A stretch of DNA of 64,000 nucleotides from NCBI RefSeq assembly GCF_036884275.1, contig NZ_CP145607.1, positions 1,847,001 through 1,911,000 on the forward strand, given 5' to 3'. Numbering within the stretch: the first letter of the stretch is position 1; every line of letters starts with the position of its first letter. The position numbers and the translations under genes were made by a program. Source of the stretch: Sphingomonas kaistensis. Its GTDB lineage: Bacteria > Pseudomonadota > Alphaproteobacteria > Sphingomonadales > Sphingomonadaceae. Positions 8,954-18,417 of the stretch are shown here, in pieces. The notes under the pieces were generated by a model. The model had not been told where the DNA came from, did no database searches, and was given only the letters and a program-made list of their open reading frames with translations.

Positions 8954-10002
8954 GTGCCATTCTCGTCACCGGCGGTGCCGGCTTCATCGGTAGTGCCGTG
9001 GTGCGCCGGCTGGTCGCCTCCGGCCAGCGCGTCATCACCCTCGACAAGCTGACCTATTCGGGCTCGCTGACCAGCCTCAAGGAAGTCGAAGGGTCGGAAA
9101 ACCACCGCTTCGTCGAAGGCGATATCGGCGATCAAGCGCTGATCGGCGCCTTGCTGCGCGAAGAACAGGTCAGCGGCATCATGCACCTGGCGGCGGAAAG
9201 CCATGTCGATCGCTCGATCGACGGGCCTGGCGTGTTCATCGAGACCAATGTCGTCGGCACCTACAAGCTGCTTCAGGCCGCACTTGACTATTGGCGCAGC
9301 CTCGAAGGCGACGTGAAAGACGCCTTCCGGTTCCACCACATCTCGACCGACGAAGTGTTCGGCGATCTGCCGTTCGACAGCGGGTTCTTCACCGAGGAAA
9401 CGCCTTACGCGCCGTCGTCGCCGTATAGCGCAAGCAAGGCGGCGTCCGACCACCTTGTCCGCGCCTGGCATCACACCTACGGCCTGCCGGTGGTGCTGTC
9501 GAACTGCTCCAACAATTATGGGCCGTATCACTTCCCTGAAAAGCTGATCCCGCTGGTCATCCTGAATGCGCTCGAGGGCAAGCCGCTGCCGGTCTACGGC
9601 AAGGGCGAGAATGTCCGTGACTGGCTGTTCGTCGAGGATCATGCCGCCGCGCTGGAAACCATCTTCCGCACCGGCGTGGTCGGCGAAAGCTACAATGTCG
9701 GAGGGAAGGCCGAGCGTACCAATCTGCAGGTCGTCGAAGCGATCTGCGACGTGCTGGACGAGCGTCGCCCGCTGGCCGACGGCCGCAAGCGGCGCGAACT
9801 CATCACCTTCGTCACCGACCGTCCGGGCCACGATCGCCGCTACGCCATCGACTGCTCGCGGATCGAGCGCGAGCTTGGCTGGACGCCGTCGGTCGATTTC
9901 GAACAGGGTCTTGCCCGCACCGTCGACTGGTATCTCGCCAACGAATGGTGGTGGGGCCCGCTGCGCGAGCGTTATGCCGGCGAGCGGCTCGGCAAAGCGT
10001 GA
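8950..10002 (+). CDS. rmlB: dTDP-glucose 4,6-dehydratase
   Basis: RmlB makes dTDP-4-keto-6-deoxyglucose, the branch point shared by the rhamnose genes here and the fdt-like genes at 19.9-21.9 kb. The NAD-binding GGAGFIGS is at residues 8-15, the catalytic Thr-Asp-Glu lies in [11 protein letters not shown], and YSASK provides the SDR Tyr and Lys. [17 protein letters not shown] is diagnostic for the family. It has 350 residues, and its ATG overlaps the rmlC stop (ATGA). Confidence 0.96.
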   Translation: MSAILVTGGAGFIGSAVVRRLVASGQRVITLDKLTYSGSLTSLKEVEGSENHRFVEGDIGDQALIGALLREEQVSGIMHLAAESHVDRSIDGPGVFIETNVVGTYKLLQAALDYWRSLEGDVKDAFRFHHISTDEVFGDLPFDSGFFTEETPYAPSSPYSASKAASDHLVRAWHHTYGLPVVLSNCSNNYGPYHFPEKLIPLVILNALEGKPLPVYGKGENVRDWLFVEDHAAALETIFRTGVVGESYNVGGKAERTNLQVVEAICDVLDERRPLADGRKRRELITFVTDRPGHDRRYAIDCSRIERELGWTPSVDFEQGLARTVDWYLANEWWWGPLRERYAGERLGKA

Positions 10003-10877
10003 TGAAGATCCTCGTCACCGGGCGTGACGGCCAGCTTGCGCGAAGTCTTGCCGAGGGGGCGTGCGATTACCCGGACCTTTCGCTGCACTTCGCTGCCCGG
10101 CCCGAATGCGATCTCGCCGTTCCGGGATCGGCCGCCGCGGTCATTCGCGAAACGCGTCCCGACTTGGTGATCAGCGCCGCCGCTTATACCGCGGTCGACA
10201 AGGCCGAGCAGGAGCCCGAGCTGGCGCGGCGCATTAATGCGCAAGCGGCGGGCGAGATCGCCGAGGCCGCCGCAGCGATCGGCGCACCGCTGATTCACGT
10301 CTCCACCGACTATGTGTTCGGCGGCACCGGCGATGCGCCGATGCGCGAGGACGAACCCATCGCCCCGCTCGGCGCCTATGGCCGGACCAAAGCCGAGGGC
10401 GAGGCGGCGGTGGGGGAAGGGCAGGGCGACCACCTGATCCTGCGCACCGCCTGGGTTTATTCGCCCTTCGGCGCGAACTTCGTGAAGACCATGCTGCGCC
10501 TGGCGCGCGGCCGCGACGAGATTGCGGTCGTCGCCGACCAGATGGGATCGCCCACGAATGCGCTCGATCTTGCCGACGTGCTCCTCGCGCTCGCTTCCCG
10601 CCGCGCAGGCGGTGACCGGACGGGTTGGGGCGAAACCTATCATGCGGCTGGCAGCGGGCAGGCGAGCTGGGCCGAATTCGCCGCCGAGATCATGCGGATG
10701 AGCGGCGCGCAGACTCGTATCCGGCCGATCCCGACCAGCGACTTCCCGACCCCGGCAAAGCGTCCCGCGTGGTCGGTGCTCGACGGGGCCAAACTGAACG
10801 AGACCTTCGGGCTCGCCCTGCCCGAGTGGAAGACCAGCCTCGCGCCCGTGGTGAAGAGGCTGCTGGACGAAGGCTGA
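10002..10877 (+). CDS. rmlD: dTDP-4-dehydrorhamnose reductase
   Basis: RmlD carries out the last reduction to dTDP-L-rhamnose. The Rossmann motif GRDGQLA is at residues 7-13, HVSTDYVFGG follows, and YGRTK is the catalytic Tyr-Lys pair. It has 291 residues. The ATG shares its A with the rmlB stop, and the gene's own stop overlaps the next glycosyltransferase start, so the run appears to be one operon. Confidence 0.95.
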   Translation: MKILVTGRDGQLARSLAEGACDYPDLSLHFAARPECDLAVPGSAAAVIRETRPDLVISAAAYTAVDKAEQEPELARRINAQAAGEIAEAAAAIGAPLIHVSTDYVFGGTGDAPMREDEPIAPLGAYGRTKAEGEAAVGEGQGDHLILRTAWVYSPFGANFVKTMLRLARGRDEIAVVADQMGSPTNALDLADVLLALASRRAGGDRTGWGETYHAAGSGQASWAEFAAEIMRMSGAQTRIRPIPTSDFPTPAKRPAWSVLDGAKLNETFGLALPEWKTSLAPVVKRLLDEG

Positions 10878-11941
10878 TGCGGGTTCTGGCGTTCACCCGA
10901 TACGATCGCGACGCCGCCAGCACACGCTACCGACTGCTTCAGTTCCTTCCTGAACTCGAAAAGGCGGGCATCGAAGTCGAATGGCACCCGCTGCTTGGGC
11001 ACGGCCACATGAAGCGGCTGGTCGACGGGCGCAGCGGGACCGGGAGCGGGGTCGCCGCAGCCTACGCTCGCCGCCTCGCGACGCTCGCCACGGCGCGCAA
11101 GCCCGATCTCCTGTGGATCTACGGGGAGTTGTTTCCCTATCTTCCGGCAGCATTCGAACAGGCCGCCATGCCGAAGGGGGCGCCGGTCATCTACGACTGG
11201 GACGACGCCTTTCATCTCGCCTACCAGGGGCATCGCAAAGCAACGGTGCGCGGCCTACTGGGCGAGAAATTCGATCGCCTCCTGAAAGGGGCCACGGCGG
11301 TTACCTGCGGCAACGAAATGCTCCGCGAGCATGCCGCGCGCTTCTGTGAACGGACGCTCGTCGTGCCGACGGTGGTCGATACCGAGCAATGGCGACCCTC
11401 TGTCTCGTTGGCGGAGCGACCGATCATCGGCTGGATCGGCAGTCCCACCACCTGGCCAAACATGCGCCCGTTGCTCCCCCTGCTGAAGCGATTGCACCGC
11501 GAGACGGGCGCCCGTGTCCGTGCCGTCGGGGCCGGCACGGCGGCCGAAGCGGACCGATTCGAGGGCCTCGATCTCGTCGAATGGAGCGAGGACAGCGAAA
11601 TCGCCGCCGTCCGATCAATGTCGATCGGCATCATGCCGCTGCTCGACCGACCGTTCGAGCGCGGCAAGAGCGGGTTCAAGCTCATCCAGTATATGGCCTG
11701 CGGATTGCCCGTCATGGCTTCGCCAGTGGGCGTCAACAACAGCATCGTGGAGGACGGGCGGAACGGCTTCCTCGCATCGAGCGACCAGCAATGGGAGACG
11801 GGCCTGCGCCGCCTGATCGCCGATCCTGCGCTCCGGCGGCAATTCGGTGAGCAAGGCCGCAAACGCGCGGTGACCGACTATTCCCTCGCCTCGCAGGCGC
11901 CGCGGCTGGTCAGCCTCTTCCGCGAGGTCGCAAGGCGCTGA
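10877..11941 (+). CDS. Glycosyltransferase, GT4-like
   Basis: This 354-residue cytoplasmic glycosyltransferase has a GT-B appearance. The C-terminal half carries PIIGWIGSPTTWPN, a nucleotide-sugar region, and FERGKSGFKLIQYMACGLPV, a conserved GT4-type donor-binding segment. The start overlaps rmlD, which suggests it uses a sugar made by this cluster, perhaps rhamnose (inference). Its 3' end overlaps the convergent glycosyltransferase by 32 bp. Confidence 0.85.
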   Translation: MRVLAFTRYDRDAASTRYRLLQFLPELEKAGIEVEWHPLLGHGHMKRLVDGRSGTGSGVAAAYARRLATLATARKPDLLWIYGELFPYLPAAFEQAAMPKGAPVIYDWDDAFHLAYQGHRKATVRGLLGEKFDRLLKGATAVTCGNEMLREHAARFCERTLVVPTVVDTEQWRPSVSLAERPIIGWIGSPTTWPNMRPLLPLLKRLHRETGARVRAVGAGTAAEADRFEGLDLVEWSEDSEIAAVRSMSIGIMPLLDRPFERGKSGFKLIQYMACGLPVMASPVGVNNSIVEDGRNGFLASSDQQWETGLRRLIADPALRRQFGEQGRKRAVTDYSLASQAPRLVSLFREVARR

Positions 11942-13148
11942 GCTCGTCGTAAATGGCGTCGTAGCGCCGGACGCCTTCGCCAAGATCGAACCAGCGCGCA
12001 CGGCCTTCGCGCCAGCGGGTCATATCCGGTCGCAAGGTCGCCAACTCGTCCAGCGCGCGCTCGTAACCGGACCGGTCGAGGGCGTCGATCGACACGCCCG
12101 CTCCGGTTTCCTCAAGAATGCGGTCGACGTCCCCCACGCCGGCATTGGTCACGATCGGCAGCTCCATCGCCAGGAGCTCGCCAAGTTTCACCGGTGAACT
12201 CGCCTGCTTGGAAAAGGTCGGGCGAATGAAGAACAGGCCATAGTCGGCGGCGGCCAGCAGGCGCGGGACCTCGGCCCGGGTGCCGCTTTGGATACGCAGC
12301 GCGGAAGCGGGGATGCCGCGCTCGGCTGCCGGCGCGAGGATTGGCTCGGGCGCGTCGCGCGTGACGAACAGCAGCACCGCGGCGGGATCGCGCGCGCGCT
12401 GCACCGCGAAGAAGTCGAGCATCTCGCCGAGCATGTACCAGGTGCCGATCGACCCCAGATAGGCGGCGACCGTGGCGTTCCCGGGAATTTCGAGCGACCG
12501 TCGCGCTGCGGCCCGCGCATCCGGCGTCACCGCCGGAAACGCTGCGAAGTCGGCGCAGCACGGGATGACCGTGACGGGAACCGACGCCGGCACCTGCCAC
12601 TCGCCGCGCAGGATGTCGCGCCCGGCCTCAGTCAGCACGACGACGTGATCGGCTTCAGCAAGGAGGCGCTTTTCCTGTTTCTTGAACCAGCCGTAGATCG
12701 CCCGATAGATCGGCTTGGCGAGGTCCCACAGCCCGCCCTCGACCCGCTCGTCGGCCCAAAAACCGCGCATGTCGAACAGGAATCTCGTGCCGCTCTTCCG
12801 CTTCAGCCGTGCGCCGACCAGCGCGGGCAGGTAGCTTCGGCAATGGACGATGTCGAACCACTGGCGCGCGTTTAGCCGCTCGGCGACCCGCGTCATCACC
12901 CGCAGATCCTTCATCGTCGACAGGATCGGCGGCGTCTTGGTGTAGGTCTGCGGATGCCAGTCGATCCCCGCCGCCAAGCATTGCGCGGCCAGCGCCTCGC
13001 GCTCCGCCGCCGACCGCTCGGGCTTCTCGAAGGTGACGAGACTAATGCGGTGCCCCGCCCTGGCCAGCTCGACCAGGTAGGCGAGCACCTGGCTCGGCCC
13101 CAGCGGATCGGTCAGGCCATCATAAGAGAGATAAAGAACGGCGGCCAT
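11910..13148 (-). CDS. Glycosyltransferase, GT4 family
   Basis: This 412-residue glycosyltransferase starts at [17 protein letters not shown]. That N-terminus and [14 protein letters not shown] look like the acceptor-side Rossmann domain of GT4 enzymes, and [20 protein letters not shown] is the donor-binding region. An in-frame ATG 45 bases upstream would run into the promoter space of the UDP-xylose synthase gene, so I start at 13148. It is tail-to-tail with the preceding gene and divergent from the next. Confidence 0.85.
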   Translation of the reverse strand: MAAVLYLSYDGLTDPLGPSQVLAYLVELARAGHRISLVTFEKPERSAAEREALAAQCLAAGIDWHPQTYTKTPPILSTMKDLRVMTRVAERLNARQWFDIVHCRSYLPALVGARLKRKSGTRFLFDMRGFWADERVEGGLWDLAKPIYRAIYGWFKKQEKRLLAEADHVVVLTEAGRDILRGEWQVPASVPVTVIPCCADFAAFPAVTPDARAAARRSLEIPGNATVAAYLGSIGTWYMLGEMLDFFAVQRARDPAAVLLFVTRDAPEPILAPAAERGIPASALRIQSGTRAEVPRLLAAADYGLFFIRPTFSKQASSPVKLGELLAMELPIVTNAGVGDVDRILEETGAGVSIDALDRSGYERALDELATLRPDMTRWREGRARWFDLGEGVRRYDAIYDELSALRPRGRG

Positions 13149-13206
13149 GACAGTGGCCCGATTAGAGACAAACCACGTCGCTGGACAGCCCACCCCCGGT
13201 GGGGCA

Positions 13207-14199
13207 ATGATCGCAGCAGTTCACTCCAATTTTCCGAAAGCCGCCGTGCCCCGCAATTATTCTTCCCGCAAGCGTGTGATGGTTACCGGCGGCGCCGGTT
13301 TTCTGGGTTCCCACTTGATCAAGCGATTGCTCGACGACGGCCACGAAGTGCTGTGCGTCGACAATCTGTTCACCGGGACCAAGGACAATCTGCGGGAAGT
13401 CGCGGGCAATCCGCATTTCGAGTTCCTGCGGCACGACATCACCTTCCCGCTGTTCGTCGAAGTCGACGAGATCTACAATCTCGCCTGCCCAGCCTCGCCG
13501 ATTCATTATCAGCACGATCCGGTGCAGACGACCAAGACCAGCGTGATCGGCGCGATCAACATGCTGGGGCTGGCCAAGCGCCTCGGCGCGCGGATCTTCC
13601 AGGCCTCGACCAGCGAGGTCTACGGCGACCCCCACGTCCATCCGCAGCAGGAAGATTATTGGGGCAACGTCAATCCGATCGGCCCGCGCAGCTGCTACGA
13701 CGAGGGCAAGCGCTGCGCCGAAACCCTGTTCTTCGATTATCATCGCCAGCACGGGATGGAGATCAAGGTCGTCCGCATCTTCAACACCTACGGCCCGCAC
13801 ATGCACCCGGCCGACGGGCGCGTGGTCTCGAACTTCATCATGCAGGCGCTGCGCAACGAGCCGATCACCATCTACGGCGACGGCAGCCAGACCCGCAGCT
13901 TCTGCTATGTCGACGACCTCATCAACGGCTTCGTCAAGCTGATGGATTCGCCGGCCGAGGTCACCGGGCCGATCAACATCGGCAATCCCAACGAATTCAC
14001 CATCCTCGAACTTGCTGAAATGGCGATCCGGCGAACCGGCAGCAGCTCGGAAATCATCCGCCTGCCGCTGCCCGCCGACGATCCCAAGCAGCGCCAGCCC
14101 AACATCAGCCTTGCCCGCGAGAAGCTGGGCTGGGAACCGACCGTGCCGCTGGAGCAGGGTCTCGCGCGCACGATTGAATATTTCCGCCGCTTTGTCTGA
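13207..14199 (+). CDS. UDP-glucuronate decarboxylase (UDP-xylose synthase)
   Basis: This extended-SDR enzyme converts UDP-glucuronate to UDP-xylose. [15 protein letters not shown] is the NAD motif, [12 protein letters not shown] is diagnostic for UXS, and SCYDEGKR contains the catalytic Tyr-Lys. [19 protein letters not shown] is also family-specific. From ATG 13207, preceded by GGTGGGG, it has 330 residues. Its substrate would come from the UDP-glucose dehydrogenase at 22.9-24.3 kb. Confidence 0.93.
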   Translation: MIAAVHSNFPKAAVPRNYSSRKRVMVTGGAGFLGSHLIKRLLDDGHEVLCVDNLFTGTKDNLREVAGNPHFEFLRHDITFPLFVEVDEIYNLACPASPIHYQHDPVQTTKTSVIGAINMLGLAKRLGARIFQASTSEVYGDPHVHPQQEDYWGNVNPIGPRSCYDEGKRCAETLFFDYHRQHGMEIKVVRIFNTYGPHMHPADGRVVSNFIMQALRNEPITIYGDGSQTRSFCYVDDLINGFVKLMDSPAEVTGPINIGNPNEFTILELAEMAIRRTGSSSEIIRLPLPADDPKQRQPNISLAREKLGWEPTVPLEQGLARTIEYFRRFV

Positions 14200-15307
14200 G
14201 AGCCCTGAGGCTCGTTCCAGGCCGCGGCGAAAGATCGCCTTCTTCCTGCCGGGCATGGACGGAGGCGGCGCGGAGCGGGTGCAACTCGAGATCATGCGGC
14301 ATCTCGTCGCCGCCGGCCACGAGGTGCATCTGGTACTGGCGTTCGGCGGCGGGGTGTTGCTTCCGCTGGTACCTGCCGGGGTCAAGCTCGTCGAGCTGCG
14401 CTCTTCGCGGCTGGCCGTCAGCGGGGTCGGGCTGATGCGCTATCTCAAGGCCGAGCGCCCGTGGTCGTTGCAAGCGATCATGTGGCCCTGCACCGTTATC
14501 GCCGTTGCGGCGAAGTTCCTGGCCCGCTCGACGACAAAGCTGGTCTTGAGCGATCACACATTCCTCTCCGATCATTATGCCGGGACCCGCAATCGCCTCG
14601 CACTGCGGCTGAGCATGAGCCTGCTCTATCCGCGCGCCGAACACCGGGTCGCGGCATCGAAGGGTGCCGCCGCCGACGTGGCCAAGCTTGCCGGTCTGCC
14701 GCCACATGCGGTCGAGGCGATCTACAATCCGGTCGCTCTGCCCGACGCGGTCGCATCGACGGCCGAGACGCGGCAGGCGTGGTCAGGCGCATCGCCGCGC
14801 ATCATTTCGGCGGGATCGTTCAAAGCCGAAAAGAATCACGAGCTTCTGATCCAAGCTTTCGCGCTAGTAGCGAGGCAGTATCCGGACGCCCGCCTGATCA
14901 TCCTCGGCGACGGCGCGTTGCGGGTAAAGCTCGAGGCGCTGCGCGATCGCCTCGGGCTTCGCGATCAAGTGGTGTTGCCCGGCTTCCAGCTCGATCCCTG
15001 GCCATTCTACGCCGACGCCGATCTGTTCGTCCTGTCGTCGGATTACGAAGGCATGTCGCTGGTCCTCGTCGAAGCGCTGCATGCGGGACTGCGCATCGTC
15101 AGCACCGATTGCGAAGCCGGGCCGGCGGAATTGCTCGAGGGTGGACGCTTCGGCCGCTTGGTTCCCGTCGGCGACGCGAACGCGCTCTGCCGGGCCATGC
15201 TCGACGAACTAATCGAGCCGCCGAACCCCGAGCGACAACGGGCTCGCGCCCTTGCGATCAGCGGGCCGGCCGCTCTCCAGCGCTACGAAGAACTGCTTGC
15301 CGGCTGA
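14192..15307 (+). CDS. Glycosyltransferase, GT4 family
   Basis: This 371-residue glycosyltransferase begins with a conserved [17 protein letters not shown] motif. That motif needs a start upstream of the internal ATG at 14254, and the only reasonable one is TTG 14192, which overlaps the end of the UXS gene. The C-terminal half has [28 protein letters not shown] and [15 protein letters not shown], the GT4 donor site with its Glu. It probably transfers a sugar of the local polysaccharide; specificity is unknown. Confidence 0.85.
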   Translation: MSESPEARSRPRRKIAFFLPGMDGGGAERVQLEIMRHLVAAGHEVHLVLAFGGGVLLPLVPAGVKLVELRSSRLAVSGVGLMRYLKAERPWSLQAIMWPCTVIAVAAKFLARSTTKLVLSDHTFLSDHYAGTRNRLALRLSMSLLYPRAEHRVAASKGAAADVAKLAGLPPHAVEAIYNPVALPDAVASTAETRQAWSGASPRIISAGSFKAEKNHELLIQAFALVARQYPDARLIILGDGALRVKLEALRDRLGLRDQVVLPGFQLDPWPFYADADLFVLSSDYEGMSLVLVEALHAGLRIVSTDCEAGPAELLEGGRFGRLVPVGDANALCRAMLDELIEPPNPERQRARALAISGPAALQRYEELLAG

Positions 15308-15331
15308 GGGCAGGGGGTTAAGCCCGCTTCC

Positions 15332-16279
15332 GTGACCGACGTCAGCATCATCATCCCCACCTTCAATCGCGCCCCCCTGCTTGGCGAAGCGATCGACAGC
15401 GCGCTGGCGCAGGGCGGCGACAATGAGGTGATCGTGGTCGACGACGGGTCCACCGACGATACGCCCGCTTTGCTGGCGCGCTATGGCGACCGGATCAGTG
15501 TGCTGCGGCAGCAGAACCAAGGTCCGAGCGCCGCGCGTAATCTGGCGGCGAACGCAGCACGCGGTGAATATCTGTTCTTCGCCGACTCCGACGATCTGAT
15601 CGAACCGGATGCGGTGTCGATGCTGCTCGGCGAAGCGCGTCGACTGGGACCCGGCAACATCCCGTTCGGACACGCGACCACGATCGACGGTAGCGGCCGT
15701 CCCTGCGCAGGTACGACCTACGGGTTCAGCTCTGCCCGAAATGGCGATGCATTCGATCTGGCGGCGTTGTTGTCAGGAACCATGCCGCTGGGCCTGACGC
15801 TGCTTCCCGCGCCGATGTTTCGTGATCTCGGCGGGCTTCGCCGCGATCTCCGGCTCGGCGAGGACCATGAGTTCTCGCTTCGCGTGTATGCCGCGGGCTT
15901 CCGCTATGTGGCGAGCGACATTCCAACCATCAGGGTGCGGCTGCACGATGCGCCGCGGCTGTCGGGCATCGCGAATGAGCGATTCGGACATCGAGCGATC
16001 ACCTTATGGTCCGCAATCAGCGAGCTGGCGGCCAGGCTTCCCGACTTCGACGAGCGGGCGCGCGAGGCCTTGGCGACCCTGATCTGGATCGCGGGGCGGG
16101 ACGCGGCGCGCGCCCGCTCGCGACAGGCCGCAAACCACTTGTTCGCCATGGCCAAAGCCATCGATCGCCGCGCCGGAAGGTCGGACCCGTTGTTGCTGCG
16201 GGTACTCGGCACCGGCATCGGTGCGTACCGTACGGAGCGCGTCGCCGAGAGGATCAAGCGCCTGGTTCGCCGTCGCTAG
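15332..16279 (+). CDS. Glycosyltransferase, GT2 family
   Basis: This is a GT-A fold inverting glycosyltransferase. SIIIPTFNRAPLLGEAI, VVDDGSTDDTPALL and FADSDDLIEP (the DxD-type metal site) are in the first 110 residues. It has 315 residues from GTG 15332. The basic C-terminus (RIKRLVRRR) may contact membrane phospholipid. Its 3' end meets the convergent GT2 gene whose frame has shifted, so the two tails overlap. Confidence 0.87.
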   Translation: MTDVSIIIPTFNRAPLLGEAIDSALAQGGDNEVIVVDDGSTDDTPALLARYGDRISVLRQQNQGPSAARNLAANAARGEYLFFADSDDLIEPDAVSMLLGEARRLGPGNIPFGHATTIDGSGRPCAGTTYGFSSARNGDAFDLAALLSGTMPLGLTLLPAPMFRDLGGLRRDLRLGEDHEFSLRVYAAGFRYVASDIPTIRVRLHDAPRLSGIANERFGHRAITLWSAISELAARLPDFDERAREALATLIWIAGRDAARARSRQAANHLFAMAKAIDRRAGRSDPLLLRVLGTGIGAYRTERVAERIKRLVRRR

Positions 16280-17279
16280 AGTCGGCCGAGCCGCCGCTTG
16301 GCTTCGAGTTGCAGGCTCCACAAGGGCGGCGCGAGATACATAAGCGTGGGGCGAAGCCGATCCCGCCAGGAAGCTCGCGATTCCGGAGCACCCTCGCCGC
16401 GCACCGAAATCGTTTGCCGTAGGAAATGCTGGCAAGCGCCAGCGGCGCGGCATGGCGCGCTTCCTGCCGGGCCAGGAGATCGCGCAAGGCAGGATTTACG
16501 GTGAGGTCGGGCCGGGCGTCCAGGTCGCGCTGCATCTGCGCAAAACCGTCGCGCAGCCAGCGCTGTACCTTCAGCCCGCTGCCCCACAGGGCTTCGCGCG
16601 CACCGTTGGAAAGGAAGTCGGCCGAGATACCGCCCGTACGATACCGCACCAGCGGCTCCGCGACATAGGCGATCCCCCCGCCCAGCGCGGCCCGGAAGGG
16701 CAGGATGCGATCCTCGCAATGAATGTCACGGCCAAGCGGCGGAAATCGCTCGAACAAGCGGCGCGACCAGGCTTGGGTCGCACCCATCACGCCTTCGCCG
16801 CCCGCTGCCAATTGCAGCGGAGTGGAGTTGGTGCGCAGCAATGCAGACGGCTTCATCACCTCGCCCACAACTCCGTCGGGCGAAAGGCTGCGCGCGTCGC
16901 TGTGGAGAAGGTCGGGTCGGGGTGACCCTGCCAACCATGCCGCAACCAAGCGCTCGACGCGATGGGGCTCGGACAGGTCATCGCCCGCATTCACCACAAT
17001 CAATTCGCCCGACGATAGCTCGGCAACCTTTTGGATGTGCGCGCCGATGTGAAGGTTTGACTCGTTGCGGTTCAGCCTGACCCGGTGCGGACCGCGGTAA
17101 GTGGCGACGAGTTCCTGCATCCGGGCAAAGGTCCCGTCCGGCGAGCAGTCGTCGCTGAGGATGATTTCGAGTGGCTGATAGGTCTGTGCGAAAGCCGCAT
17201 GCACGGCCGCTTCGACGTAATCTTCCTGCTTGAAGGCAAGCAAGACAAGAGTCACCAGGGGGGCCTCTGGAACGCTCAT
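16254..17279 (-). CDS. Glycosyltransferase, GT2 family, with a C-terminal frameshift
   Basis: This is a paralogue of the neighbouring gene at 17413-18417. VTLVLLAFKQEDYVEAAV, ILSDDCSPDGTFARMQ and VVNAGDDLSEPHRV mark the GT-A domain. Up to LRNRELP it aligns with the neighbour. Beyond that its frame reads GGIGFAPRLCISRR, while a different frame continues as WRDRLRPTLMYLAPPLWS and ends KRRLGRL at 16276, exactly like the neighbour's C-terminus. A one-base loss near 16366-16371 explains this. The altered tail runs to 16254. Catalytic residues lie before the shift, so activity could survive. Confidence 0.8.
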   Translation of the reverse strand: MSVPEAPLVTLVLLAFKQEDYVEAAVHAAFAQTYQPLEIILSDDCSPDGTFARMQELVATYRGPHRVRLNRNESNLHIGAHIQKVAELSSGELIVVNAGDDLSEPHRVERLVAAWLAGSPRPDLLHSDARSLSPDGVVGEVMKPSALLRTNSTPLQLAAGGEGVMGATQAWSRRLFERFPPLGRDIHCEDRILPFRAALGGGIAYVAEPLVRYRTGGISADFLSNGAREALWGSGLKVQRWLRDGFAQMQRDLDARPDLTVNPALRDLLARQEARHAAPLALASISYGKRFRCAARVLRNRELPGGIGFAPRLCISRRPCGACNSKPSGGSADSSDGEPGA

Positions 17280-17412
17280 GGCAGGCGGGTCGCAACCTCG
17301 AAATTCGTGCCGACCGAGCACCTTTTATATGAAGGGACGATTGGAACAAGAAAAGAGGGAAAAGCGCCCTTCGCGATCGAGTGCGGCCTGCAAAGAATGC
17401 TCGTTGTTGCGC

Positions 17413-18417
17413 CTACAACCGGCCCAACCGCCGCTTCACCCCCAGCTGCAGGCTCCACAGGGTGGGCGCGAGATACATGAAGGAATATCGCAAGCGATCG
17501 GCCCTGCTTATCTCCGCATTGCGCAGGAGCCTGCCGGCAACGGCCCACCTCGCTGGCCATGATACCTTTGCGAGATCCAAGGGCGCCTGATGCCGCGCGA
17601 GCTGTGCTGTCAGGGTGGTTCGAAGAGTGCCGTCGCGATCGAGGTCCGGCCGTGCGTCGATGTCCCGCAACATCTGCTCCAAGCTACTGCAGAACCAGCG
17701 CCTGACTTTCAGGCCACTACCCCAGAGGGCGTTGTGCGCACTGTCCGACAGAAAGTCCGCGGAGATGCCGCCGACGCGATGCCTGACGAAGGGCTTGGCG
17801 ACATAATGATTGCCGCCCAGCAGCGCGGCGCGAAAGGGAAGCACCAGGTCTTCCGACGTGATCTCGCTGCTTAGGGCCGGAAAACTGTCGAACAGGCGCT
17901 TGGTCCATGCCTGGCTGGCGCCGATCACGCTTTCCCCTGCCATGGCAAGTGCGGCCGGCCGGACAGACGATCGCATCAGGGGAGCGGGTTTTGCGATCAT
18001 TCCCAAAGGCGTCCCGTCCATTGCGATCTTGGACACGTCGCTGTGCAGAAGATCAGGCTTCCTGTCCTCCGACAGCCAGGCAGCGACGAGGCCTTCCACG
18101 CGGTCGGGTTCGGAAATGTCGTCCCCGGCGTTGACGACGATCAGATCCCCGTTGGATAGACCGGCGACCTTCTGAACGTGCCCGCCGATGTGCAGATTTT
18201 CTGCATTCCGATTCAACCTGACGCGGTGCGGACCTCGATAATTGGCGGCGAGATCCTGCATACGGGCGAACGTGTCATCCGGCGAACAATCGTCGCTGAG
18301 GATGATCTCCATGGGCGAATAAGTCTGGGAGATCGCCCCCGCAAAGGATTCGGCGATCAGATCTTCTTGATTGTAAGCGAGAATGACAAAGCTCACCAAC
18401 GGACGCGTCGGGGTCAT
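17413..18417 (-). CDS. Glycosyltransferase, GT2 family
   Basis: This 334-residue GT2 enzyme carries VSFVILAYNQEDLIAESF, EIILSDDCSPDDTFARM and VVNAGDDISEPDRV. It is clearly a duplicate of the gene at 16254-17279 and keeps the intact family C-terminus (MYLAPTLWSLQ, then KRRLGRL). The ATG at 18417 overlaps the Wzx stop (ATGA), so the two are probably coupled. Confidence 0.87.
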   Translation of the reverse strand: MTPTRPLVSFVILAYNQEDLIAESFAGAISQTYSPMEIILSDDCSPDDTFARMQDLAANYRGPHRVRLNRNAENLHIGGHVQKVAGLSNGDLIVVNAGDDISEPDRVEGLVAAWLSEDRKPDLLHSDVSKIAMDGTPLGMIAKPAPLMRSSVRPAALAMAGESVIGASQAWTKRLFDSFPALSSEITSEDLVLPFRAALLGGNHYVAKPFVRHRVGGISADFLSDSAHNALWGSGLKVRRWFCSSLEQMLRDIDARPDLDRDGTLRTTLTAQLARHQAPLDLAKVSWPARWAVAGRLLRNAEISRADRLRYSFMYLAPTLWSLQLGVKRRLGRL

